64,000 nucleotides of DNA, taken from positions 60,347,501-60,411,500 of the forward strand of contig CM027377.1 in the NCBI GenBank assembly GCA_015680905.1, given 5' to 3'. This DNA is from Coptis chinensis (taxonomy: Eukaryota; Streptophyta; Magnoliopsida; Ranunculales; Ranunculaceae). The notes below the pieces were generated by a model. That model ran no database searches and had not been told where the DNA came from. It was given only the letters and a program-made list of their open reading frames with translations. Both the position numbers and the translations under genes were made by a program. Below, piece by piece: positions 34,454-45,563 of this stretch (the stretch's first letter is position 1; the number at the start of each line of letters is the position of its first letter).

Positions 34454-35176
34454 TTGTCCATGAATAAAGATGTTTTCGCTTGGTTGTATATTGATGTGCC
34501 AGGAATAGATCCCAACATTGCCTGCCATAGGTTGAACGTCAACCCTAGTGCAAAACCAGTGCGACAACGACCGAGGAGACTATCACTATGGTTCCAAAAA
34601 GCAATCAACGATGAGGTCAATAAACTCAAGCAAGTCGAGTTCATCCGGAAGGTCGACTACCCAGATTGGATCGCTAACATAGTGGCGGTTCCAAAAAAGA
34701 ACGGCACGGTCCGCCTCTGCGTTGACTTCACCAATGTCAACCAAGAAACACCCAAAGACAGCTTCCCGTTACCAAGGATCGACCAACTTGTGGACCAGAC
34801 CTGTGGCCACGAACTCCTCTCCTTCATGGATGCTGATAGTGGGTACAACCAAATACCACTTGCCAAGGAAGATCAAGAGAAAACATCCTTCATTACCGAA
34901 CAGGGGGTTTATTGCTACAACGTTCTCCCATTCGGCCTCAAGAACGCTGACGCGACGTATCAACGAATGGTAACTGATATGTTCCAAGACATGTTAAGAG
35001 ACACCATGGAAGTATATATCGATGACATGGTCGTCAAGAGCAAAAAAGCAGGTGACCACCTCACCCACCTCGAGCAAGTGTTCTCCAGGTTACGCCGAAC
35101 TCGCATGAAGCTGAACCCCGAAAAATGCCTTTTCGGAGCGTCCTCCAGCAAATTTCTAGGCTATCAGGTCTCATAG
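34454..35176 (+). pseudogene. Tat reverse transcriptase
   Basis: A 240-codon frame with RT motifs: VPKKNGTVRLCVDFTNVN, SFMDADSGYNQI, LPFGLKNADATYQRM, and the active-site YIDDMVV. FLGYQVS at the end marks the connection to RNase H. This is the best preserved part of the element. Confidence 0.88.
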
Positions 35177-36331
35177 CGTGGGATCGAAGCTAACCCAGAT
35201 CAAATTCGCGCGTTCTTGGATATGCCTGACCTGCAGACAAAGAAGCAGATACAGAAACTATCAGGCATGGTTGCTGCACTTAACCGATTCATATCTAGGG
35301 CATTAGACAAGTGCCGACCATTCCTGCAACTCCTCAAAAAAGGCGAGTAGTTCTCATGGAAGGATCAGTGTTACTAGGCCTTTTCCACTCTCAAAGAGTA
35401 CCTCACAACACCTCCCGTCTTAGCCAAACCAACAGACAGCGAAACGCTGGGGCTGTATCTAGCAATATCAGACTTCGCTATTAGTTCGGTCCTGTTCGAG
35501 GAAGACAACAACGCAGAAAAACCAATCTATTTTACGAGTAGGACATTAACTCCAGCCGAAAAGAACTACTCTTACATCGAAAGAGCAGTTTTAGCACTGT
35601 TATACTCTGCAAGGAAATTCAGGACATATTTCCAGGCACACTCAATCAAAGTACTCATCGACCTCCCGTTGAAAAAGATTCTTCACAAGGAAAATAAGAC
35701 AACTCGCATGGCAGTTTGGGCCGAAGAGCTCGGCGAACACCACATCGAGTTTGTCCCACGCACCTCGCAGAAGGGACAAGTCGTAGCTGACTTCCTTGCC
35801 GACTTCCCGGTGGACGATCTACATTGGGAGCCCGAGACAGACATCCTACCCTCCAAGCACAGCGACAAGACTATTTGGTCCCTCTTTGTAGATGGTTCCA
35901 ACAACCCTGGCAGAAGTGGCATTGGCATCGTATTAGTATTGCCCGTCGGAGAAGTAATGGAGAAATCAGTTCGCATCGACTTTGCGACCTCCAATAACGA
36001 AGCGGAGTACGAAGCAGTAATTATGGGGCTTAGAATGGCGCTACAGCTGGGTGTACAAGAACTTCAAGTCTTTAGTGACTCGCAACTGGTCGTTCGCCAG
36101 ATTGCTAAAGAGTACACTACCCACGAAGGTAACCTTTCTAAATACCTTAAAGTTGTTAATCAGTTACTTCTATCTTTCAAAAGGGCCACCATGCACCACT
36201 TTTTGTGTGATGAGAACCGCCACGCAGACAGTCTAGCCTACTTGGCTACTCAAACACCAGGCGGCGCCCCGAGACAACTCCTCATTGAAGTAGTTGACCG
36301 ACCTGCCTACCAAGTAGAGCACATCTTATAA
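35177..36331 (+). pseudogene. Tat RNase H plus second (archaeal-like) RNase H
   Basis: The first part has Ty3-type RNase H features (TLTPAEKNYSYIERAVLAL near 35545-35605). The 35669-36331 frame holds the second domain: LFVDGSNNPGRSGIGIVL (first Asp), NNEAEYEAVIMGL (Glu), VFSDSQLVVRQI (Asp) and NRHADSLAYLAT (late Asp). Two RNase H domains in a row identify the Tat lineage. Confidence 0.85.
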
Positions 36332-36364
36332 ATCGGCGACCTCTGCCCACTCTCTGAAGATCAG

Positions 36365-37480
36365 ATGAGCCAAACATGGATGCAACCCATCATAGAGTAC
36401 ATTCAGAAAGGCACACTTCCGGCAGAACAGAGCAAAGCCAGACAGATGCCATACCAAGCACGTCGCTATTGTGTTCTAAATAACAAGTTGTTTCGAAAAT
36501 CTGCTGGAGGACCTCACTTGAGATGCTTAAGTCTAACTCAGGGTCAATTGATTTTTGCTGAGATTCATGAAGGAGAATGCGGCAATCATGCTGGAGGTCA
36601 TTCTTTGGCCCACAAAGCGATCTCTCAAGGATACTTTTGGCCTCGCATGCAGATCGACGCCAAGGTATATGTGCTCAAATGCCTCAAATGCCAAACATTT
36701 GGCCACAACATCATCCAACCCGCTCGTGAATTGATCAGCATTGCAAGTCCCTGGCCATTCCACATGTGGGGCATGGACATCATGGGACCATTCATCCCAC
36801 AGAAGAGCACTGGGTTCCGCTTCGTTTTAGCCGCAACCGATTACTTCACCAAGTGGATCGAAGCAGTTCCTTTGGAACATGTCAAGGAGTCACACATCAG
36901 AAATTTTATTTAGACTCACATTGTCACCAGATTTGGTCTGCCACACACCTTGGTGATGGACAATGGTTCTCAGTTCAAAGGCAAAACGGTCAAAGAATTT
37001 TTGGCCAAGTGGAAGATAGTTCACGCATTCTCCACTCCACAGTACCCTCAAAGCAATGGTCAAGCAGAAGCCATCAATAAGGCCATTTTAGAAAACTTAA
37101 AGAAAAAGATCAAAAAGAACAAGAGCCAATGGCCAAACCAGCTAGAGAACATTTTGTGGGCTCATCGCACCACAGCTCGCTCCAGCACAGGCGAGTCACC
37201 ATTCTCCTTGTGTTATGGCGCCGAAGCTGTTATTCCAACCGAACTGACAATCACAACAATTCGATCCGAGCTTGTCGAGTCAGGACATAATGACTCGGTC
37301 TTAGCCCGAGAGGTTGATTTGTTGGAGGAGCGCCGCAATCTGGCAGCTATCAAAGTGGCATCATATCAACAGACCCTAAGGAGGTCCTACAACAAACGAG
37401 TACATCCTAGATCCTTCCAGCCTGTTGATCTAGTTTTGAAAAAGACACAGGATGATTCTAAACTAGCAGCAACATGGTAA
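36365..37480 (+). pseudogene. Tat integrase
   Basis: The HHCC zinc finger is seen as HEGECGNHAGGH followed by CLKCQTFGH. The catalytic core follows with MDIMGPF (Asp), then VMDNGSQFKG (Asp) and QSNGQAEAINKAIL (Glu), the DDE triad. A C-terminal region, SFQPVDLVLKK, ends near 37480. No chromodomain is seen, as expected for Tat. Confidence 0.85.
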
Positions 37481-37689
37481 GGACTGTATGTAGTAGACCG
37501 AGTTGTTGGCAATGGGGCCTACTGGATCAAGACACAAGAAGGGACAACACTTCCATGACCTTGGAACACTTACTTGTTAAAGAGATTTTATCAATAAAAT
37601 TCAGTCTTGTACACAGTCATGTTCTTAATCTTTGATAATTCAGATAGTTTAGTTACATTTGTATTGTCAACCACTCCAGTCAAATACTT

Positions 37690-38345
37690 CTGGGATTAAC
37701 TTCGTGAGAACGATCTCAGCGAGCCATACGCCCCCAGCGGCTAAAAACGCTTTCCGGAGCTTACAGGCTCATAGCCTCTCCAAATCTCGCAAAGTTAAGG
37801 ACCCATACCCCTGGGATTAACTTTGTGAGAACGCTCTCAGTGAGCAATACGCCATCAGGGGCAAACGCGCTCGGCCGAGCGAATCTTGCCCATACCGCTA
37901 AAAATGCTCTTCGCGAACAAAACGCTCTCCGGAGTTACAGGCTCATAGCCTCTCCAAATCTCGCCAAGTTAAGGACCCATACCCCTGGGATTAACTTCGT
38001 GAGAACGCTCTCAGTGAGCAATACGCCCTCAGGGGCTACAAACGCTCTCAGCGAGCCATACGCCCCCAGCGGCTAAAAACGCTCTTCGCGAACAGAATGC
38101 TCTCTGGAGCTTACAGGCTCATAGCCTCTCCAAATCTCGCCAAGTTAAGGACCCATACCCCTGGGATTAACTTCATGAGAATGCTCTCACTAAGCAATAA
38201 TACTCGGGGGCTAAACGCCTCGGCCGAGCCATGCCCCGGTGGCTAAAAACGCTCTTCGCAAACAGAACGCTCTCAGGAGCTTACCGGCCCTTCACCTATC
38301 TAAATCTCGCTAAATCGAGAACCTATACTTAGAGGTTCATTGCAG
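37690..38345. repeat. Tandem repeats in the Tat 3' untranslated region
   Basis: CTGGGATTAAC recurs at 37690, 37811, 37985 and 38161, giving units of about 121, 174 and 176 bp plus a last partial one. Units share GAGAACGCTCTCAG, ACAGGCTCATAGCCTCTCC and AGTTAAGGACCCATACCC. Tandem repeats between integrase and the 3' LTR are a known feature of Tat elements. Confidence 0.88.
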
Positions 38346-38765
38346 AGAGATTGCTCACTCGAGCACTACTTAACGAGCATATCACTTTCTTAAACTAAGT
38401 TTTAAGCTTCATATCCACAATATGCTACAATTATCATAAACAAAACAGCAGCGAAAAGAGATCTAGCATAAGCAAAAACACGATTTCCATGCATATTCGT
38501 TAAAAGTACCGCGGGCCCAAAGCCTAGACAGTGTTCACGCTTCCACCGACCTGTTGGGTTTACCCAGGAAATCCAGATCGACAGCTGTTACATTCGTTAA
38601 AAGGCACCGAGCTGCCACTTTCATGGAAACCAGCTCGTCAAGTATCTAACAAAAAAAAAAAGGGGCGAACTGCTCAGGCAGACCTGAGAAACCAGCTCTA
38701 TTGTTAACTCTCATACAGAGAGGAGGGATCACAACGCAAACAAACAAAACAACTACTTTCAATGC
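38346..38765. other. Tat 3' non-coding stretch
   Basis: About 420 bp between the tandem repeats and the antisense ORFs, with no frame or repeat recognised apart from an A-run near 38648-38659. Confidence 0.5.
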
Positions 38766-39436
38766 TTACAAAGAGAAGTTTGGGCAATCAGCTTCCTGGT
38801 CATGCTTCTCCAGTAGCTCCACGTACAACTCCGCCAGTACAGAATGATCTTCACAAGTTCGATCATACTCTTTTTGCGCCTTACGAGCCACCATTTGACA
38901 CTGCTTGGCATACTCAGTCATAGACGCCAGCTGCCTCTGCGGATCCGTCATAGAGTTTACTAGCATAGTCTTCTCCCTCAGCGTCTCATGATGCTTGTTC
39001 CGTAGGGACGCCAACTTCTTCTTATCGGCCTCCCAACCAGAATGCATCATTGCCAGCTCGGCCACGCCACCATCACCACTAACAGGTCGCTGAACAGTAC
39101 GTTTCAATCTATCATACCCTGCCAAGAACTGTACACAGGACGTTAACGTTCAGTCGTCCTCATTCAAGCCACAATAACATGTATAAATAGAAAGCTTACC
39201 AAACAACAAGCCGCGTCGGTGGTCTTCAGGGTCATTTCCAAGCTTTCACTCTCCAGCTTGGCTTTGTCACCATTGAGCATTATCCTTTCCAGGAGACAGC
39301 TCGATGTAGCAGCCGAGTGGAAGCTACAATCAGAACACTTCACCATGCGCTTCTTCCCAGTACGACTAACGTAGTAGAAGTCGCTCCCCACATCAGCATG
39401 ACACGGGGACGAGCTGCCAGACGCACAGCATGGCAA
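38766..39436 (-). CDS. Antisense ORF pair of the Tat element (coiled coil)
   Basis: Two minus-strand frames, 39436-39164 (90 codons, with CSDCSFHSAATSSC) and 39125-38766 (119 codons). The second is highly charged with heptad-like spacing (KKKLASLRNKHHETL, AELYVELLEKHDQ), suggesting a coiled coil. The interval 39129-39199 between them is bounded by GTAAGC and TGTACAG on the minus strand, so it could be an intron. Extra antisense ORFs between integrase and the 3' LTR are known in Tat elements; their function is unknown. Confidence 0.6.
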
Positions 39437-39524
39437 TCTTGCTCCCGATTGTCACCCCCTCCGCGACTCGGAGACCTGAAGACGACCCCCCCAGGTCGCC
39501 CACCTCCCCCTACCTTTTGTAATG

Positions 39525-41670
39525 GGAGAGGGCAAATTACTCTTTTGTAAAAGTAGGGATATAAGAACTCAAAAGTAGGATGAGAGAATGCACCTAGACT
39601 TATTCTAGTGTCATGTAGGATTTATTTTCAAGTCAATTTACATTCAAGTCATTTACTTTTTGTTCTTCATTTTCAATCTAGTTATTTCTTCAAGTTTTTG
39701 TTCTTCATTCAATCAAGTTAATTACTTCAAGTTTGTTTGTCATTTCAATCAAAATATTTCTTTCAATGTTTGTGCTTTCAATCAATCTTTCAACTAGTCC
39801 TTTCTAATGATTCTTCAACTAGAGTTAGGAAACCAATCCTAAGCAAATAAGTCTACCTTCCATCCTTCTTAAACTCCCTTTCATCCAAGTTCTAACCAAT
39901 TTATGGTGAACCACACTCAACAACTTTGAAATACTCATCCAACAATACTTCAAATGGGGTCGCCGTCATGGATTGAAGGAACAAGGATGTTTGGTTGAGC
40001 ATCTAAGGAGGGAAGCATCACTCTCACCTTTTCATTTCTTGTCTTTCTAATTTTCGTTTATAATTTTTGTTATTTTTCATTACTGATCTACTATTTTGCA
40101 AATCCAGGTTCAAGATCTACATGATGGAGAAAAGCTAAAGCTTTGGCTGGAAAACGAACGGACTTGGGCTGGCGACCGCGTGCGTGATCGCACCCTAGCC
40201 GGAGTGCGACCGCCCAGCTACCTCAGCACAATGATGTATGGTTTTTTCATAGTTCTTTCATTTTAAGTGTGTAGTTGTACTATGAAACTTGGATTTTGTA
40301 ATAGAGTAGTATAAATCAGTGGACTTTGTTGTAATAGATAGATAAAAAAAATAAAAAATGGAAAAAATAGAAAAAAATGAGTTTTTGAGTAGTTATTTAG
40401 ATTGACGTGAGTAGAACACTTGGTTATAGTTGAAACTTACCAAGAGTTAGAGTTTTCATTGCCTTGGGAAGTTCAAGTGTGTGAGGCAAGCCGTGAATCA
40501 TACGCTCGCACACTTTGAATCAACATGGAAATCAACACTCTAATTATGTTTAGCTCTAGTTAATCTAGGTAATCTATCTAGTTTAGTTAATCTATTAGTC
40601 TTAGTATTAGTGTTAGTTTACTTTTATGTTTTGGGCCCTTGCAGGCAAAATTGTTTAATTATTAAAAACCTGGATTGTGGGCTTTTTTAAGTGGACCTTT
40701 TTTGTAACCTAAAATAGGGAACGCTCGAACGGTTGGGCCTGATTCTCATATCACGCGCCAACCAACATCGTCTTCTTCTCAAGCAACGTGTAAGCACATC
40801 TTGAGAGGTAAATTCTAAACCTCCTCGAAGACTATGTAAGAGGATACCTTATGTGTTCAAGCATGCTTACGTGATTTTTTGAATTTTAATTTCCGCACTG
40901 CAATTTAAATTCACGTATAAGGCTGAACTCGAGCCACATAACAACCATTGGGAAGTCATTCCCTAATGTAGATAAATCGGACGTTGCTTGATTCTTGAGG
41001 CCCTAGAACAAAAAAATAAATTAAAATCAATTAACTAGAGCCGAAAGTAGCCACGCTCCTCCAGGAAAGGACAAAAATATAGCCACGAGGATTTAGAGGA
41101 ATCAGTTACCAGATTCCGATGGACCAACTACCTTTCTCACTCCCCTCCCCCAAATTCATCATGAGTGAGATTTATGGTAGCACCACTTGGTGAAGTGACC
41201 GCTTACTCTTCTGAGACGTATAATAGAACCATCCTAGTCTAGCGCCCAATTGTTCCCCTAAACAGGGCATAGTAAATTATAGACCAAACAAAGTTTTCAA
41301 AACTCCAAACTTGCAAAATTGAATTTCGATTTCTTGAGCATACTTTGCATCGTTTGCGCATGTTAGGATAGTTTTGCTTTCTTGCTAAAAGTTCATGATA
41401 CTGCATTCAGGCACTGCAATTATTAGCGAGAATAAAACTTACTCACGTAGGCGATCACGTCATCCTAGACAATCTCCAATTTTTCGTCCTCCACCTACTA
41501 AGATGGCCGATGAAGTAGTGCAAGTTGAAGAGCCTCTCTCCAACTTCTACACATTGTTGCAAGATGGGCCTCTATTTTGTATACGACTCACGCCGCTCAT
41601 GAGTGACTTTCATATCCCACCAAATGTGTTCAATCTTCTACCCATCTTTCACGGGTTTGAACACGAGTTA
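39525..41670 (+). mobile_element. Athila-type element, lineage A, 5' part only
   Basis: A 5'-truncated LTR (39525-39952, GAGGGCAAAT...TTCA) is followed by a TGG-GCCGTCATGG primer-site variant at 39955, a leader of about 1.4 kb, and the start of gag (41395 on) with FHIPPNVFNLLPIFHGF, a typical Athila gag block. It ends where the LTR of the next element begins at 41671. It is homologous along its whole leader to 42503-43870, diverged by eye by some tens of percent. Old. Confidence 0.7.
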
Positions 41671-42500
41671 TGATCAGCTCCCAAATGTGGATTTTATTAC
41701 CCTTATTTTATTGTGATACAACCTTTTTTACGCTTAATAAAAAGACAACTCATTGTTTTTATTGCCTTTTTCAGGTTACAGAGAAATTCACACCACTTAT
41801 CATAAAAGCTGCGTCTTAGCACCAAAAGGAGCATTATTCACGCTTATTATGAAGATTATAAGTTGCTATGAAAAAGTTCTGAAAAGTCAAAAGTCAAAAG
41901 GTCAAAGTCAAAGGTCAAAAGTCAATGACTCATAATAAAAAAGCTACAAGTCAAAGTCCTCAACTAAGAAGACCAGAGATAGATGTCCTCAACACAAAAG
42001 ATGGCTTTCTCTAAAACCTATCTTGATAAAAAAGAAAAGAAAAAACAAAAACAAAAGCAAAAACATAAAGCAACATGAGAGGTGTCTTTATTAGAATAGA
42101 GAAGGGCAAATCAGTCATTAGCCTAAAGTAGGGATATATAATTTAAAAGTTAGGGAGAGAGAATGTATCCATTGTCTTAAGATCCAAACCATTTGGTTTG
42201 TTGTTTTTATTTTCCTTTAATTTCATGTTATTTACTTTACTTATTTTTCAATTCAATCTTGTTCTTTCTTTTTATTTAAATCAAGTAATCTTTCCATTAC
42301 TTTCAAGTTCTGTTTCATTTTCTATTCTACAAGTTTTTCTCTTTATTGTCTTCATGTTCTTCAAACAACTTTAGATTAAACAAGTCCTAAAAAGAGTCTA
42401 CCTTCCCTTTTTCTAAAACTTCCAACCATTGCAATCCAAAACATCTATGGTGAACCTCACTTCTTACATCTTTGAAGATTCATCATTATACACAAAAACA
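41671..42500 (+). repeat. Lineage A LTR with W-box cluster, and PBS
   Basis: 830 bp from TGATCAGCTCCCAAATG to CACAAAAACA, then AA and TGGCGCCGCCGTCATGG (PBS, 42503-42519). At 41883-41965 seven GTCAA words form a W-box cluster. The start resembles the TGATAAGAGCCCAAA start of lineage B LTRs (54579, 55281). Confidence 0.8.
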
Positions 42501-43881
42501 AATGGCGCCGCCGTCATGGATTGAGGAGCAACAATAATTTGGTCGAGCATCTAAGAAGGGGAGCAACCTTATCTTCCTTTTCAATTATTGTTTTCATTTT
42601 TGTTGTTTTATTTTGTTATTTTTCTTCACTGACTTGCTTTCTTGCAAAACTAGGTTCAGTAGACGAAATTAAGTTGGAGAGGAGCTGAAGCTGTGAACGA
42701 AAATCGACAAACTTTCACCGGAACCAGACTGGCAACCGTGCCCTAGCCGGGCGGGCTACTGCCCGGGCATGTCCACACACATGTGTCCAGTTTTCTCCAG
42801 TTCCAGTTGTTTTGAGATGTGTAGTTGAACTCCAGGCTTGGATTTTGTAATAAAGTAGGATAAATAAGTGGAACTTGTTTGTAATATCTAGAGATAATAA
42901 GAAAAACGAAAAAAAATAGAAGACTAGATTTTTAATTGATTTTTGTGGATGAACTTGGGTTGAAACTTGGTTGAAGTTGTATACTTACTAAGAGTTGAGT
43001 TTTCATTACCTTGGGAAGTTCGAGTGCGCGAGGGAAGTCGTGGATCATCGCTCGCACACTTTGAATCAACTTAGTAATCAACACTCTAACTAATTTTGAC
43101 CCTAGTCAATCTAGAGAATCAAGTCAAATATATTAGATTAGTTTAGTATTAGTAATTTTTAAGTTTGCGCCCTTGAAGGCAAAGTTGTTTATTTATCAAA
43201 AACCCAACTTGTGGGCTTTTTACATGGACTTTTATTTGTAACCTAAAATAGGGAAAAACTCAAACGGTTGGGCCTGATTCTCAGATCACGTGCCAACCAA
43301 CGTCGCCTACTCCTCAAGCAACGTGTAAGCACAGCTTGAGAGGTAAATTCTAAACCTCTTAGAAGCCCAAGTAAGAGGATACTTGTGTGTTCAAGCATGC
43401 TTATGTGATTGTTTGAAATTTAATTTCCGCACTACAATTTACATTTACGCATAAGGCTGAACCCGAGCCACATAACAACCATTGGAAAGTCATTCCCTAA
43501 TGTAGATAAATCTGATGTTGCTTGATTCTTGAAGCCCTAAACAAAATAAATAAATAAATAAAATCAATCAATTAAAGCCCAAGTAGTCACGCTCCTCCAG
43601 GAAATGACAAAAATATAGCCACGAGAATTTAGAGTAATCAGTTACCAGATTTTGGTGGACTAACTACCTTCCTCACTCCCCTCCCCCAGATTCATCGTGA
43701 GTGAGATTCTTGGTAGCACACCACTTGGTAAAGTGGCTGTCTACTCTTCTAAGACGTGTAGTAGAGCCATCCTAGTCTCGTGCCCAATTGTTCTTTTGAA
43801 CAGGGCATAGTAATCTATATAGACCATGCAAATATTTTAAAAAATCTAAAAAAATGAATTTCTACTATTTGTGCATCATTA

Positions 43882-45563
43882 TTGATTGAGCATTCATGTC
43901 TTATCAATATGCATCGCAACCGTCATGGAATTACAATGCAAACCCAGAACCTTGTTCTTTTTGTGATAGTCCTTATCACTGGTTATCTCATTGTCCATCA
44001 TATACTGAATTCGAGTCTACTACGGGAAGTCCTTATGATTATGAATCTCAATTTTCAAACTTCCTTAGTAACCCATACACTTAAGAGTTTTCTAGTCTTG
44101 TCGACAATTCATGGAATTCCACCACAAATAGTCAACCACCATTCATGTATCCATATGGTCAGTCAGAGTACGGTTTCACCCAAAACCCATTACCATTCAC
44201 ATCACCATCCATATCAAATTCATATCCTACGCCACCATCCATCACAGACCAACTCTACCAGGAAATGGCCAAGCAAACAATACTAACTCAACAAATAGCA
44301 ACAATGTTATGTTTTCTCTAATCTGATTCAAAAGATGCCACATCTGAGACTAATATTCTTCACTCCAGTCCAGAACCCAACCGAAAAGAGAAACAAGGTG
44401 TTACTATAACAAAGCCAATTGCTAAAGCCCATCCTGATAATCATGACCAATCAAATCCCCATAAACCTCCACCTGACTATCATGAGAATTCCAAATCTTA
44501 TGATGATGACTATTTGCATGAAGTCACAATTTCTCTCACATGCCTTAATGCATCTTCACCCATAAATGAAAAAACTCCATCAGAAGAAACTCAAGAGCAT
44601 GTATTAGACTCGACACATTTGGAAAATGGCATTGAGAAAATTTATGAAGATATAGGCAGAGAGGACAAAGAAAATGAAGTGCATGGAAAAGAGGAAATTA
44701 AATCTATGGTGGAAAGTGGATTTCAATTTAGTTTGGCAGTTAAAGACTTATCGATGGAACAAATTTGTGACATCCTTACTATGGCAGATATGAACTAGAA
44801 TCTTGTTGAAACGCCAAAACTAGATGAAGAATTCGTTGAATCCTCGAGATCACGTGAAGAACCATCACCCAACCATCACCATCCCAATTTAACACCTCTT
44901 GAAAGCCATCTTCTATTCATAAAAAATCCACCCATTTATAAGGACTGCACCACTAAACCATTTCAAAGAAACCTCAAATTCGCACTTAAGCCAATTGCCT
45001 TTGAGATCATTCATAATTTTCTAAACCTTCCCAGTGAAGAGACTTTGCCTAACATACATACTCATGAGCCTATCATTCCAGTTGATGAAAACCCCGCTTT
45101 GATTGAAGTGCCAGAAAAAGAGGAAACAAAATCTATAGTGGAATGTGGATCCTACTCTAGCTTGGTCATTGTGGACTTAACAATGGATGAAATTGATGAT
45201 TTTCTTAAAGATGCTGACACTGACCCCGATTTTGTAGATACACCCAAGCTAGATGAAGAGTTCTTGGAGTTCTTGAAAGCATGCGATGATTAACCCATCA
45301 TTCAAGTGGTTCAAAAGTCTAATATGTCATATTCCGCATCATCTGAGCTTCATGAAGAACGACTACTACCACACTCACACTCTTTTAGACAATTCAAATA
45401 TGACGGGTTATTGCATAAGTTCCATGAAGGGTTGCATAAACTTTCTCTTATCATTCTGCATCTTACACTCCAAATGCATCATTTCATTATGTTTGGAGGT
45501 GTATGCTTTTACATGTTTTTCTATAAAGAGTGCCAACTGTTTAGATTATTAATATATAGCTAA
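43882..45563 (+). CDS. Zinc-knuckle / acidic ORF set of the lineage A non-autonomous element
   Basis: The 43896 frame starts MSYQY and has a CCHC knuckle CSFCDSPYHWLSHC (C-x2-C-x4-H-x4-C). The 44514-44798 frame has an acidic stretch and SLAVKDLSMEQICDIL. The 45045-45293 frame repeats that module (SLVIVDLTMDEIDDFLKD) and ends KLDEEFLEFLKACDD. The 45306-45563 frame ends in a hydrophobic segment, MHHFIMFGG...QLFRLLIYS. The minus-strand relative has the same pieces in the same order. The knuckle suggests a gag-derived nucleic-acid-binding protein. No known family is recognised for the rest. It is spread over several frames. Confidence 0.55.

Larger units (their letters stand above)
20629..39524 (+). 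mobile_element. Ty3/gypsy Tat-lineage retrotransposon, split by a nested element
   Basis: The element consists of 20629-21018 (first part of the 5' LTR) plus 31708-39524 (rest of the 5' LTR, PBS, gag, protease, RT, RNase H, second RNase H, integrase, tandem repeats, antisense ORFs). The second, archaeal-like RNase H after the normal one is the hallmark of the plant Tat lineage. The 3' LTR is missing; at about 39524 the sequence joins a 5'-truncated Athila LTR. The coding part is spread over several frames with roughly eight to ten breaks, so it is a fossil. It is older than the Tekay-like element inserted in its LTR. Confidence 0.82.

Noticed and set aside
35683-35994. 103-codon minus-strand ORF
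   Set aside because: Shadow of the Tat RNase H coding strand.
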